From NCBI RefSeq assembly GCF_010548375.1, contig NZ_JAAGLY010000018.1, positions 1 through 64,000 on the forward strand: a DNA stretch of 64,000 bases, read 5' to 3'. A model generated the notes under the pieces. It made no database searches. It saw only the letters and a program-made list of their open reading frames with translations, and was not told the DNA's origin. The translations under genes and the position numbers were made by a program. The DNA is from Streptomyces sp. SID13726. Lineage in GTDB: Bacteria; Actinomycetota; Actinomycetes; Streptomycetales; Streptomycetaceae. Positions 43,652 to 52,257 of the stretch are shown here, piece after piece; positions within the stretch are counted from its first letter, which is position 1, and each line of letters starts with the position of its first letter.

Positions 43652-44548
43652 ATGAAACGTGACTTGCTGGGCAAGAAGCTGATCGTCACCGGAGCGGCAC
43701 GTGGCATCGGTGAGAAGGTGGCCCGTCTGGCCGCTGCTCGAGGGGCCCGGGTGACGGTGATAGGCCTCGAAGCCGATCGGCTGCGCGCTCTCGCCGCCGA
43801 GCTGGGTCCCGCCGCTGCCTGGCGTGAGGCCGATGTGCGCGACGGGGCTGCTCTACGGTCGGCGATCGACGAGGCCGCTGACGTCATGGGCGGCATCGAC
43901 CTCGTCGTCGCCAACGCCGGCGTCGTGGCCTACGGGACGGTGCGGCAGACGGACGAGGCGTCGTTCGAGCGGGTCCTGGACATCAACCTCAACGGCGTGT
44001 TCCGCACTCTGAAGTACGCGACGCCCCATCTGGAGCGCAGCCGGGGCCACGTGCTGGTCGTGGCGTCCGCGCTGTCGTTCATGCCGCTGGCCGCGATGGC
44101 CTCCTACGGCGCGAGCAAGGCGGGGGCCGAATTGCTGGCCCTGACCTACCGTCAGGAGGTGGCACACCTCGGGATCACGGTCGGCGTGGTACACCCCTCC
44201 TGGATCAACACGGACCTCGTCCGGGGCGCCGAGGCGGACCTCCCCTCGTTCCAGGGCCTGCGCGCGCGACTGCCCTACCCGGGCAACGTCACCACCAGCG
44301 CCGACCGGGCGGCCGCCGCGATCGTCGACGGGCTCGTGCGCCGCCGCAGCCGCGTGTACGTCCCGCGCGCGGTCGTCGTGGCCAACTGGGCCAAGGCGGC
44401 GCTGAATTCACCGCTGGCCTGGCCCTGGGCAAGGCGCTTCGCCGCCCGGGCGGTTCCCTCTCTCGAACGGGAGGTCGCAGCCCTGGGGAGGCACGACCAG
44501 CTCACGCCGGGCACCGATACCCGTGCCGCGGAGACCAGGTCGTCCTAG
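43652..44548 (+). CDS. Short-chain dehydrogenase/reductase
   Basis: This 298-aa classical SDR has TGAARGIG (13-20), NAG (88-90), a catalytic serine near 139, and Y152-x3-K156. A basic, tryptophan-rich C-terminal extension (about 235-285, WAKAALNSPLAWPWARRF) may touch the membrane. The start is the ATG 8 bp after the operator dyad, an arrangement that would let a repressor block initiation. It converges with the TetR gene (44583-45266) and shares its operator type. Confidence 0.92.
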   Translation: MKRDLLGKKLIVTGAARGIGEKVARLAAARGARVTVIGLEADRLRALAAELGPAAAWREADVRDGAALRSAIDEAADVMGGIDLVVANAGVVAYGTVRQTDEASFERVLDINLNGVFRTLKYATPHLERSRGHVLVVASALSFMPLAAMASYGASKAGAELLALTYRQEVAHLGITVGVVHPSWINTDLVRGAEADLPSFQGLRARLPYPGNVTTSADRAAAAIVDGLVRRRSRVYVPRAVVVANWAKAALNSPLAWPWARRFAARAVPSLEREVAALGRHDQLTPGTDTRAAETRSS

Positions 44549-44582
44549 CCGCACCCGGGACAGCGCCGGACCGCGCGGTTTC

Positions 44583-45266
44583 TCAGCGGCCTTGGACGAT
44601 CGAGTCGTACAGGCGCACGCCGGCCTCGTGGGAGGCCTCGGCACGTTCCCGCTTGTCACCCAGTCCGACGCAGAAGTTCACGCCCATCGGCAGGAGCACC
44701 TGCACCACGGCGTCGTCGAACTCGACGAAGTGCTCAGCCAGTTCAAGGGTGATGTAACCGTGGACCATGCTCCACAACTGCGCCGCCATGACCCCGGGTT
44801 CCTCCTGCTCGACCCTGCCGGAGTGCACGAGCCGCGCACAGGCCGCAGCGACATGAGCGTGGGCCTCTCGAAAGGCCGGCGAATGCCCGCTCAGACGAAG
44901 GTGCGCATCCGTCAGCGGCCGGTATGTAGCTCGGGTGGACAACCCGAACATCAGGTCGTAGAGGTGAGGGTTCTCGCGTGCCAGCCGACGGCAGGTCAAG
45001 GCCATGGCGAAGAGATCCGCGACCGGATCCTCCGTCACCGGTACCTGGGCGAACGCTCTGCCGAGTTCCTTGAACCCGTGGTCGGCAACAGCGCCCATGA
45101 GTTCGGGGATCCCTCCGAAGTGGCTGTAGACCACCATGGTCGACAGTCCGCTCGCCGAGGCCACGGAGCGCGCCTTGACGGCTGACGGACCCTGCTCCGC
45201 GAGCAGGCCGATGGCCGCCCGCACAAGCCGTTCCGGTGCGTCATCGACTCTCGCCCGCCCTGCCAT
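44583..45266 (-). CDS. TetR-family repressor of the fatty-acid-like degradation set
   Basis: This 227-aa protein starts at the ATG at 45266, with GGAGGC at a better distance than for the upstream GTG (45275). The HTH lies at residues 12-60 (RLVRAAIGLLAEQG and LSTMVVYSHFGGIPELMGAV), and the C-terminal domain is of the WHG type (QLWSMVHGYITLEL). Its promoter contains ATAACTTGGTTATG, and the same box precedes the convergent SDR gene, so it probably represses both units and the crotonase/hydrolase/ligase operon that starts across the divergent promoter. Confidence 0.9.
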   Translation of the reverse strand: MAGRARVDDAPERLVRAAIGLLAEQGPSAVKARSVASASGLSTMVVYSHFGGIPELMGAVADHGFKELGRAFAQVPVTEDPVADLFAMALTCRRLARENPHLYDLMFGLSTRATYRPLTDAHLRLSGHSPAFREAHAHVAAACARLVHSGRVEQEEPGVMAAQLWSMVHGYITLELAEHFVEFDDAVVQVLLPMGVNFCVGLGDKRERAEASHEAGVRLYDSIVQGR

Positions 45267-45299
45267 GTCCCGCACGCCTCCGCCGTTGACACAAACGAA

Positions 45300-45313
45300 A
45301 TAACTTGGTTATG
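45300..45313. promoter_or_regulatory. Candidate operator ATAAC-N3-GTTAT upstream of tetR and the crotonase operon
   Basis: ATAACTTGGTTATG lies 34 bp before the TetR start and about 180 bp before the crotonase start. It matches the dyad at 43629-43643 in all arm bases and differs only in the spacer. Confidence 0.65.
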
Positions 45314-45493
45314 TGATTCTTCACGGCAATAGTACACACCGCACGTGACATGCCGTCCCGGATCCACGCGTCCGCCCCCGGACCTGTCATCACGTGCTGG
45401 TCCAGTCTCCTGCCGCCCGGTGCGGACACAGCATCCGCGGCTGTCCCCCATGCACTTTCCCACCCTCATGAACTCAGCACGGGAGCAGAATTC

Positions 45494-46462
45494 ATGCCGT
45501 ACAAAGACAAGGGCCGTCTGACGATCGAGGATCGCGGTGCCGTCCTGATCGTCCGCGTCGACGGCGGCCCGCACCAGGAGTTCGGCCTCGACATCGCCCG
45601 TCAGCTGGACAAACTGGTGACCCGGGTCGACCGCGATCCGAAGATCCGTGCCGTCGTGTTCACCGGGGCCCATCCCGAGCGGTTCGTCAGCCATGCCGCG
45701 GTCCGGTGGCTGCAGGAAGAGGGCGCCGCGAGCCCCACGGTCGGCCGGCGCGGTGCCGCGGCCGTCGTACGCATGGCGAAGCACGTGGACCGGTCCCGTC
45801 TCCTGGGGCCTGTGATGCGCAGGACCCCGATGCGCGGGGCCCTGCAGCTGGAACGTCTGCACACGACCTTCCTCAGGATGAACGCCAGCGGCGTCCTGTT
45901 CGTCGGCGCCCTGAACGGTTCGGCTCTCGGTCTCGGTGCCGAGTTCGCCTGGGCGTGCGATCTGCGGGTCATGGCCGACGGGGACTTCTTCATCGGCCAG
46001 CCGGAGATCCTCCTCGGGATCATCCCGGGCGGCGGCGGCACCCAGCGGCTGACCCGCCTCATCGGTACGCACCGGTCCCTGGCCGCGATCCTCGAGGGCA
46101 AGCCGTTCACACCCGCGGAGGCTCTTGCCAACGGGGCGGTCGACCAGGTCGTTCCGCAGGACAAGGTGCTCGCGCAGGCGGTGGAACTCGCGGAACGCTT
46201 CGGCAAGCGGTCGAAGGGGTCGGTCGCGGCCGCCAAGAGGTCGGTGTACTTCGGCGGTTCGATGTCACTGGAGGACGGCCTGCACGTCGAACGCGCCGAG
46301 TTCTTCACCCGGGTCATGTCGAAGGAAGGGCAGCAACTGATGCTCGACTACATGGAGACGACGGACACCACCGGCGAGCTCCCGCTCTACCGGCCGGACA
46401 CCTACGCGCAGGCGCTCGCCTCGGGCAGTGTGCCCGGGCACCGCTCGACGAACGGACGGTGA
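45494..46462 (+). CDS. Enoyl-CoA hydratase/isomerase (crotonase) family protein
   Basis: This 322-aa protein starts at the ATG behind GGGAG. The crotonase core is evident: an oxyanion loop in GALNGSALGLGAEFAWACD and the helix FIGQPEILLGIIPGGGGTQRL with the catalytic-position glutamate. An insertion around residues 70-120 (AVVRMAKHVDRSRLL) is not usual in FadB-like hydratases and points to a specialised substrate. It is first in an operon with an alpha/beta hydrolase (7 bp gap) and an acyl-CoA ligase (36 bp gap). Confidence 0.9.
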   Translation: MPYKDKGRLTIEDRGAVLIVRVDGGPHQEFGLDIARQLDKLVTRVDRDPKIRAVVFTGAHPERFVSHAAVRWLQEEGAASPTVGRRGAAAVVRMAKHVDRSRLLGPVMRRTPMRGALQLERLHTTFLRMNASGVLFVGALNGSALGLGAEFAWACDLRVMADGDFFIGQPEILLGIIPGGGGTQRLTRLIGTHRSLAAILEGKPFTPAEALANGAVDQVVPQDKVLAQAVELAERFGKRSKGSVAAAKRSVYFGGSMSLEDGLHVERAEFFTRVMSKEGQQLMLDYMETTDTTGELPLYRPDTYAQALASGSVPGHRSTNGR

Positions 46463-46469
46463 GCCGACG

Positions 46470-47393
46470 ATGACCACCGGGCACTCCTTCACCCGTCACG
46501 ACATCACGTTCCCCTCCGATGACAGCAGATGTGCGGGGTGGCTCTACCGCCCCACAGGCGTCTCCTCCCCGCCCGTCGTCGTGCTCGGGCACGGCCTGGG
46601 CGCTACCCGTGAGATGCGGCTGGACGCTTTCGCCGAGCGTTTCGCGCAGGCCGGCATCGCCGCCGTGGCGTTCACGTACCGGCACTTCGGCGACAGCGGC
46701 GGCCACCCGCGTCAACTCCTGTCGATCAAGCGGCAGCTCGCCGACTGGGATGCCGCCCTCGCCTACGTCAAGGCCCGCCCTGACGTCGACCGCACACGCG
46801 TCGCGGTGTGGGGCAGCTCCTTCGGTGGCGGCCACGCCATCACCGTCGCCTCGCGCCATCCCGAACTGCGCGCGGCCGTGGCCCAGTGCCCGTTCACCGA
46901 CGGTCTCGCCTCCGCGCTCGCGCTCGGCCCGGGCGCTTCCCTCAGGATGACGCCCGTGCTCGCCCGGGATCTGGCGGCGAGACTGCGCGGCAAGGCGCCC
47001 GTGATGGTTCCCATCGCCGCCGCTCCCGGTTCACCGGCCCTCATGAACGCCTCGGACGCGCTGCCCGGGTACCAGGCGCTGCAGCCGGCCGGGACGACGT
47101 TCCGTAACGAGGTGGCGGCACGGGTGATTCCGACGATCGCCGGCTACCGGCCCGGGCGCGCGGCGAGGAAGGTCGCCATGCCGATTCTCTTCTGCGTCAG
47201 CGACACCGACTCGGTCACGCCCCCTGCCCAGACGCTCCGGTACGCGGCCACCGCGCCCCGGGGGGAGATCAAGCGGTACGACGCCGGCCACTTCGACTTC
47301 TACACCGGCGAGACCTTCGAGGAGCTGGTGCGCGACCAGATCGAGTTCCTCGTCCGCCAACTGCACCCGGCGCCCGCCGTGTCGACTCCGTAA
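46470..47393 (+). CDS. Alpha/beta hydrolase (DLH/dienelactone-like)
   Basis: This 307-aa protein starts at ATG 7 bp after the crotonase stop. The nucleophile elbow GSSFGG (about 116-121), the oxyanion stretch LGHGLGATREMRL, the acid in CVSDTDSVTP and the histidine in DAGHFDFYTGE are in family positions. The YRHFGDSGG stretch is typical of the X-Pro dipeptidyl peptidase/acetyl xylan esterase-like group. It is co-transcribed with crotonase and acyl-CoA ligase and probably opens or releases an ester or thioester intermediate. Confidence 0.88.
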   Translation: MTTGHSFTRHDITFPSDDSRCAGWLYRPTGVSSPPVVVLGHGLGATREMRLDAFAERFAQAGIAAVAFTYRHFGDSGGHPRQLLSIKRQLADWDAALAYVKARPDVDRTRVAVWGSSFGGGHAITVASRHPELRAAVAQCPFTDGLASALALGPGASLRMTPVLARDLAARLRGKAPVMVPIAAAPGSPALMNASDALPGYQALQPAGTTFRNEVAARVIPTIAGYRPGRAARKVAMPILFCVSDTDSVTPPAQTLRYAATAPRGEIKRYDAGHFDFYTGETFEELVRDQIEFLVRQLHPAPAVSTP

Positions 47394-47429
47394 CCGGATT
47401 GCATCACACCGAGACAGGTACGCCTCGCC

Positions 47430-48902
47430 ATGAATTTCGCTTCTCTGCCCGACCGCCGCGCCGAGCTCGACCCCCAGGGGGCCGCGGTCTCCGACGGGCA
47501 GCAGTCCCTCACCAATACGCAGTTGCTGAGCCGGGTCCGCATGGCGGCGCGTCAGCTCCAGGACCTCGGAATCGGCCCCGGTGACGTCGTGGCCCTCAAG
47601 CTAACCAACCGCGTCGAGTTCGTAGTCCTGCTGTTCGCCGCCTGGCGGCTCGGCGCCACCATCACACCGGTCAACCCGAGCATGACCGACGTCGAAGATG
47701 CCCGGCAGCTCCAGGACTCCGGTGCGCGCCTGCTGGTGGTCGAGGACGGTTCGTCCGCAGTGGCGCACGGCGTTGCCGTACTCTCCGTCGGCGCACTGTA
47801 CGAAGGAACGGTGGAGCCGGATCAGGCACCGCTTCTGGACCCGGCCACGCTGGCTCTGCTCATCTACACCAGCGGTACGACCGGCGTGCCCAAGGGGGTG
47901 ATGCTCGACCACGCCAACATCGACGCCATGGTGGAGATGGGGCGCCAGGCGTTGGAGGTCGGACCGGCCGACCGGTGCCTGCTGATCCTGCCGCTCTTCC
48001 ACGTCAACGGCATCGTGGTCAGCGTGCTGATGCCGCTGCTCGTGGGCGCGAGCGTCGTCATCGCGGGCCGGTTCGATCCCCGCACCTTCTTCGACCTCGT
48101 CGAACAGGAGCGTCCCAGCTTCTTCAGCGCGGTGCCGACGATCTACAGCATGCTCGCGGCGCTCCCCGACGATGTCCGCCCCGACACCTCGTCCTTGCGC
48201 TTCGGAGTCTGCGGCGCGGCACCCGCCTCGGCCGATCTGCTGACCCGGTTCGAGGCCCGGTACGGGTTTCCGCTCGTCGAGGGGTACGGGCTGTCCGAAG
48301 GAACTTGCGGCTCCACCATCAATCCTGTGGCGGGCCCTCGACGGGCTGGAACCGTGGGGGTTGCCTTCCCCGGCCAGGAGATCCGGATCGTCGACGCCGA
48401 CGGTGTCGAGGTGGCGCAGGGCGGTGACGGTGAGGTCGTCGTCCGGGGGGCCAATGTCATGCGTGGCTATCTGGGCCGTCCGGACGAAACGGCCAAGGTC
48501 ATCGTCGACGGCTGGTTGCACACGGGCGACGTGGGCCGTCTCGACGCCGACGGCTATCTGACCCTGGTGGGGCGCTCGAAGGACATGATCATCCGGGGTG
48601 GGGAGAACATCTACCCCAAGGAGATCGAGGACGTGCTGACAGGCGACCCGTCGGTGCTCGAAGCCGCCGTGATCGGCGTGCCCGACGAGAAGTGGGGAGA
48701 GGTGGTGGTCGCCTACGTCCAGCCTCGGCCGGGTTCGGCTGTCGATCCCGGGGCGCTGAAGGCCCTCTGCACGTGCAGCCTCACCGGCTACAAGCGTCCG
48801 ACCGCGTTCTTCGTGGTGGAAGCCATCCCGAAGAACGCGGTCGGAAAGATCGACAAAACCTCGCTGCGTGCCGGCCACACCGCCTTCTCGGCCCGGTCCT
48901 GA
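47430..48902 (+). CDS. Acyl-CoA synthetase (AMP-forming)
   Basis: This 490-aa enzyme is of the ANL superfamily. YTSGTTGVPKGVM (P-loop), FHVNGIV, GYGLSEGT, the hinge region WLHTGDVGRLDADGYL and GRSKDMIIRGGENIYP, and the C-terminal catalytic lysine in KNAVGKIDK are all present. It activates a carboxylic acid with ATP and CoA. It is last gene of the crotonase operon and ends before a hairpin terminator, so crotonase, hydrolase and ligase together could activate and process a branched or cyclic fatty-acid-like compound. Confidence 0.92.
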   Translation: MNFASLPDRRAELDPQGAAVSDGQQSLTNTQLLSRVRMAARQLQDLGIGPGDVVALKLTNRVEFVVLLFAAWRLGATITPVNPSMTDVEDARQLQDSGARLLVVEDGSSAVAHGVAVLSVGALYEGTVEPDQAPLLDPATLALLIYTSGTTGVPKGVMLDHANIDAMVEMGRQALEVGPADRCLLILPLFHVNGIVVSVLMPLLVGASVVIAGRFDPRTFFDLVEQERPSFFSAVPTIYSMLAALPDDVRPDTSSLRFGVCGAAPASADLLTRFEARYGFPLVEGYGLSEGTCGSTINPVAGPRRAGTVGVAFPGQEIRIVDADGVEVAQGGDGEVVVRGANVMRGYLGRPDETAKVIVDGWLHTGDVGRLDADGYLTLVGRSKDMIIRGGENIYPKEIEDVLTGDPSVLEAAVIGVPDEKWGEVVVAYVQPRPGSAVDPGALKALCTCSLTGYKRPTAFFVVEAIPKNAVGKIDKTSLRAGHTAFSARS

Positions 48903-48919
48903 TCAACGTGGGTGACTCG

Positions 48920-48941
48920 GCCCCCGGCTGAAGCCGGGGGC
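48920..48941 (+). terminator. Terminator of the crotonase/hydrolase/ligase operon
   Basis: A perfect 9-bp stem GCCCCCGGC with a TGAA loop lies 18 bp after the ligase stop. Confidence 0.85.
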
Positions 48942-49128
48942 TGCTCGCTGTGCCGGAGTGGCATGCGACGGACCAGACCGGCCCGTCGCAAGGAGATGTG
49001 TGCGGGCATCCCCCCGTCTCCCGCCGAGGGGGTGTACGTCTGCGGGGTGGACGGCGACGACCCTCACCGCCGCCGCCCAGCCCAGTCGGTGTGCCCGTTC
49101 CCGGTTCAGAGATGGCCGAGGAGCCGCA

Positions 49129-50190
49129 TCAGAGACCGCTGAGGAAGCCGAGGAGCTCCCTGTTGACTGCCTCGGGCTGCTCCTGCTGGATCCAGTGCCC
49201 GCAGTTGGCCAGGATGACCGATCCCCGCAGGTCCTGGACCTTCTCCCCGATCCGGGCGATCGCCTCCTGGCTCCAGATCGTCGCCACGTCGCGGTCTCCT
49301 CCTATGAAGAGCGCGGGCACGGTCACCGGCTTGCCCTGGTGCTCCCCGAGGACCTCCCAGTTCAGATCCATCGTCCGGTAGTAGCTCAGCGGGCCGGTCA
49401 GTCCACTGTGCTCCATCTCGGCCACGAGGAAGTCCACCTCCTCCTGGACGAGCCAGTCGGGCAGCTTGTCCGGCAGTTCCAGCCTGGCACCGAACTTCTC
49501 CGTCCGGGGCACGCACATGGCGCCCCGCACGAACTCCCGGAGGAATTCTGGCGGAAGCGACGTGAGGTCGACGCCGGCGAGCTCAGGGGGCAGGGGACGG
49601 TCCGCGGACAGGCTGTAGAGGCCGCTGATGACCCACGACCGCACGTCCTGCTCGATCTCCTGCTCCGCGACGTTGCCAGGCAGCGCGAAGTACTCCTGGT
49701 AGAACAGCATGTCGGGGCCCGCCAGCTCGCGGAAGACCTCACTCGGGCGACGCTCTCCGAACGGGTTGCCCGGCAGCGCCGCCTGGCCTCGCCCGCCGAA
49801 CGGCACACTCAGTCCTACGACCCCGCGGAACACGTCGGGCCGGGTCCACGCCGAAGCCCACGCCACCGGGGATCCGTAGTCGTGGCCGATGATCACGGCG
49901 CTCGACTCGCCGAGCGCCTCGACCACTCCGACGCAGTCGGCGACCGACTCGGTGATGCGGTAGGCCGCTATGTCGGAGGGCTTGGACGAGCGCCCGTAGC
50001 CCCGCATGTCCATCGCCACGGCGCGGTAACCGGCGGCGGACAGCGCATCCATCTGGTGCCGCCACGAGTACCAGGACTCGGGGAATCCGTGGACCAGCAG
50101 GACGATGGGGCCGGACGTACCGGCGATCCGCAGGTGAATGCGCTGTCCGTTGACCCGGACGGTGCGCTCTTCCCAGTCAGAGAGGGGCAT
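49129..50190 (-). CDS. Epoxide hydrolase (alpha/beta hydrolase family)
   Basis: This 353-aa protein starts at the ATG at 50190 with GGAGG upstream. HGFPESW (35-41) is the epoxide-hydrolase oxyanion motif, nucleophile D104 lies in GHDYGS, and a histidine in NCGHWIQQEQP completes the triad. The cap domain contains tyrosines that may protonate the epoxide. It converts an epoxide to a vicinal diol. It follows a cupin gene on the same strand, with a strong hairpin between (50231-50263), and belongs to a unit with the cupin and alcohol dehydrogenase. Confidence 0.93.
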   Translation of the reverse strand: MPLSDWEERTVRVNGQRIHLRIAGTSGPIVLLVHGFPESWYSWRHQMDALSAAGYRAVAMDMRGYGRSSKPSDIAAYRITESVADCVGVVEALGESSAVIIGHDYGSPVAWASAWTRPDVFRGVVGLSVPFGGRGQAALPGNPFGERRPSEVFRELAGPDMLFYQEYFALPGNVAEQEIEQDVRSWVISGLYSLSADRPLPPELAGVDLTSLPPEFLREFVRGAMCVPRTEKFGARLELPDKLPDWLVQEEVDFLVAEMEHSGLTGPLSYYRTMDLNWEVLGEHQGKPVTVPALFIGGDRDVATIWSQEAIARIGEKVQDLRGSVILANCGHWIQQEQPEAVNRELLGFLSGL

Positions 50191-50230
50191 TGGCGGCCTC
50201 CGTGCTGCTCTTGTGTGATTGAACGTTTCT

Positions 50231-50263
50231 CCGGGGCGGCACGGTCCCGTCGTGCCGCCCCGG
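50231..50263 (-). terminator. Strong hairpin between the cupin and epoxide hydrolase genes
   Basis: A perfect 13-bp stem (CCGGGGCGGCACG, 50231-50243, pairs with 50251-50263) with a 7-base loop sits in the 132-bp gap. It may stop part of the transcripts and lower epoxide hydrolase expression, or protect mRNA ends. Confidence 0.7.
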
Positions 50264-50322
50264 TTGAAGGGCGGTGCGGGCATCGGTTCACGTCACCTCG
50301 ATACCCGCACCGCCGGTCCCGG

Positions 50323-50853
50323 TTACGCGTCGGTGAACTTGGCCGTCCCACCGGTGAGGTACTTGATGGGGGCCAGGCCCTGCGCCCGTGCGCAGTCCGC
50401 GGTCAGCTTCTGGACGGTGACGGCGTCGAGGACCGAGTGGAACTGGCCGTCGTCGGTGAAGCCGACGTTGGCGCCGTACACGATGAAGAGCACGACCGTG
50501 GGCTCGGTGGTGGTCTCCGGCACGGCGAAGGTGTGGACCGAAGAGGCGGGCTCGTAGAGGTACGACCCGGCGGTCTGCGGCTGGTCCGCGTACTCCTTGT
50601 AGATCCACTCCCCGCTCAGGGTGTAACCGTGCACGGGGCCGGTGTGGAGGTGGATGGGCAGCTCCACGCCGGGCGCGAAGGTTCCGAGGATGACCCACAC
50701 CCCGATCTCGGGGTCAAGGAACAGGGGCTGGAAGTCGATGCCGGGGCCCAGGGAGTCCTTCAGGACGGGGATCTCGTTCACGTTGACCGTGAGCAGCTCG
50801 GTCTGCGGGAGCGAGACGACAGGGACCTTGTTGGCGGTCAGTTCTGCGGTCAT
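50323..50853 (-). CDS. Cupin of the 2,4'-dihydroxyacetophenone dioxygenase type
   Basis: This 176-aa protein starts at the ATG at 50853. The cupin metal ligands are H68-x-H70, H75 (PIHLHTGPVHGY) and H107 (SVHTFAVPE). The surrounding sequence (LPQTELLTVNVNEIP, then YLYEPASSVHTF) resembles the family that includes 2,4'-dihydroxyacetophenone dioxygenase, which splits hydroxyacetophenone between the carbonyl carbons. The presence of a Baeyer-Villiger monooxygenase nearby supports a role in aryl-ketone metabolism. The actual substrate is not proven. Confidence 0.8.
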   Translation of the reverse strand: MTAELTANKVPVVSLPQTELLTVNVNEIPVLKDSLGPGIDFQPLFLDPEIGVWVILGTFAPGVELPIHLHTGPVHGYTLSGEWIYKEYADQPQTAGSYLYEPASSVHTFAVPETTTEPTVVLFIVYGANVGFTDDGQFHSVLDAVTVQKLTADCARAQGLAPIKYLTGGTAKFTDA

Positions 50854-50981
50854 GGCGGGTGCCTGCTTTCTCATGGTTGTCGCGGCCCGCCGAGGCGGGT
50901 CCCGCAGGCGGGAGGGCGGGGTCCCCGAAGTGGGGCCCGCCGTCAGCCGTGGGCGGGAAGGCGGCTCGGATGCGGATCAGC

Positions 50982-52064
50982 TCACGGAAGGACGATGATC
51001 TTGGCGTCCTTCTCCGGGTCGGACAGCCTCGCGAAAGCCTCGGGCACGTCGTCGAGTGCGACGCGACTGGTGATGAAGGCCTCGACCTGCAGCTCCCCGG
51101 AGGCGATGTGTCCCAGGGCCTGGGCGAACTCCTCGGGCGTGTAGGAGATACAGAAGGCCAGGTCGATCTCCTTCATGATCGCGAAGGTCGGGTAGAAGGT
51201 GTCCTGCACCATGCACAGGCCCGCGACGACGACCTTCGAGCAGGGCGCGGCTCCGGCCAGGATCTGCTGGATGATGCCGGGGACACCGACGCACTCGAAG
51301 ATGACGGACGGACGCAGGCCCGCTCCTGGGAACATCGGGGTCTGGCGGCCCCACCGAGTCGGGTCGGAGGAGGCGGCGACCTCCTGCCACGACTCGTAGG
51401 GCGACGTCTCGCGCGGGTCGACCACGACGTCGGCGCCGAGGGCAACGGCCATCGCCCTGCGCGACGGCGAGAAGTCGGACGCCACGATCGGGCCGATGCC
51501 CCGCATCTTCAGGACCGCGATCACCGCGAGCCCGATGGGGCCGCAGCCGATCACGAGCGGCACGTCGTCGGCTCCCAGGCCGCCGCGGTTGACGGCGTGC
51601 AGAGCGACCGCGAGCGGTTCCGCGAGGGTGGCGATGTCGTCGGGCACGTGGTCGGGCACCGGAACGAGCAGGTCCTCCGACAGGAGCATGTACTCGGCGT
51701 ACGCACCCGGGGTTCCGGGGCCCCCGAAGCCGAGGGTGACGGGTTCCGGCCGCAGCAGGAACGGTACCGAGACGACGCGGCTGCCGGGGGCGAGCGTCTC
51801 GCGGCAGCCGGGACCGTACTCGACGATCTCGGCGCAGAATTCGTGGCCGAGGACGACCGGTTCGTCCAGCTTGAACAGCTCTACTCCCGCTGCCTCCTTG
51901 GCGCTGTCCAACAGCTGGGCGCCATGGGTGACGCAGTGCAGGTCACTGCCGCAGATCCCCGCCGCAAGGACCTTGACGAGGGCCTCCCCGGGGCCGGGCT
52001 GCGGGAGCGGCGCCTCGACCACCTCGAGCCCGCTGTTGATCATGACGACTGCCTTCATCGACAT
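50982..52064 (-). CDS. Zinc-type medium-chain alcohol dehydrogenase
   Basis: This 360-aa protein starts at the ATG at 52064 behind GAGGAG. Catalytic-zinc ligands C38 (ICGSDLH) and H74-E75 (GHEF), and the NAD(P) loop GCGPIGLAVIAV are clear. The four-cysteine structural-zinc lobe expected after GHEF is missing and replaced by LRPEPVTLGFGGPGTPG. This places it in the group of Zn-ADHs without structural zinc. It oxidises a secondary alcohol or reduces a ketone. It is first in the minus-strand unit (ADH, cupin, epoxide hydrolase) and divergent from an AraC regulator. Confidence 0.92.
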   Translation of the reverse strand: MSMKAVVMINSGLEVVEAPLPQPGPGEALVKVLAAGICGSDLHCVTHGAQLLDSAKEAAGVELFKLDEPVVLGHEFCAEIVEYGPGCRETLAPGSRVVSVPFLLRPEPVTLGFGGPGTPGAYAEYMLLSEDLLVPVPDHVPDDIATLAEPLAVALHAVNRGGLGADDVPLVIGCGPIGLAVIAVLKMRGIGPIVASDFSPSRRAMAVALGADVVVDPRETSPYESWQEVAASSDPTRWGRQTPMFPGAGLRPSVIFECVGVPGIIQQILAGAAPCSKVVVAGLCMVQDTFYPTFAIMKEIDLAFCISYTPEEFAQALGHIASGELQVEAFITSRVALDDVPEAFARLSDPEKDAKIIVLP

Positions 52065-52257
52065 GAGATGCTCCTCGCGCCGGCGTCGCAGCGACCGCTG
52101 GCGACGAGGGTTTGTCCTGCATGAACGTGGTTTTGCATGGCTCTGTCTGCTTCCTCGAAGACGGAGATCGTCACGCTGGCGAGGTGACGCCGATGAGGAT
52201 GCTGGCACCGAGTGAAGCTCTGAAACTTGTCTTGATGCGACTAATAGTTGACACTTG

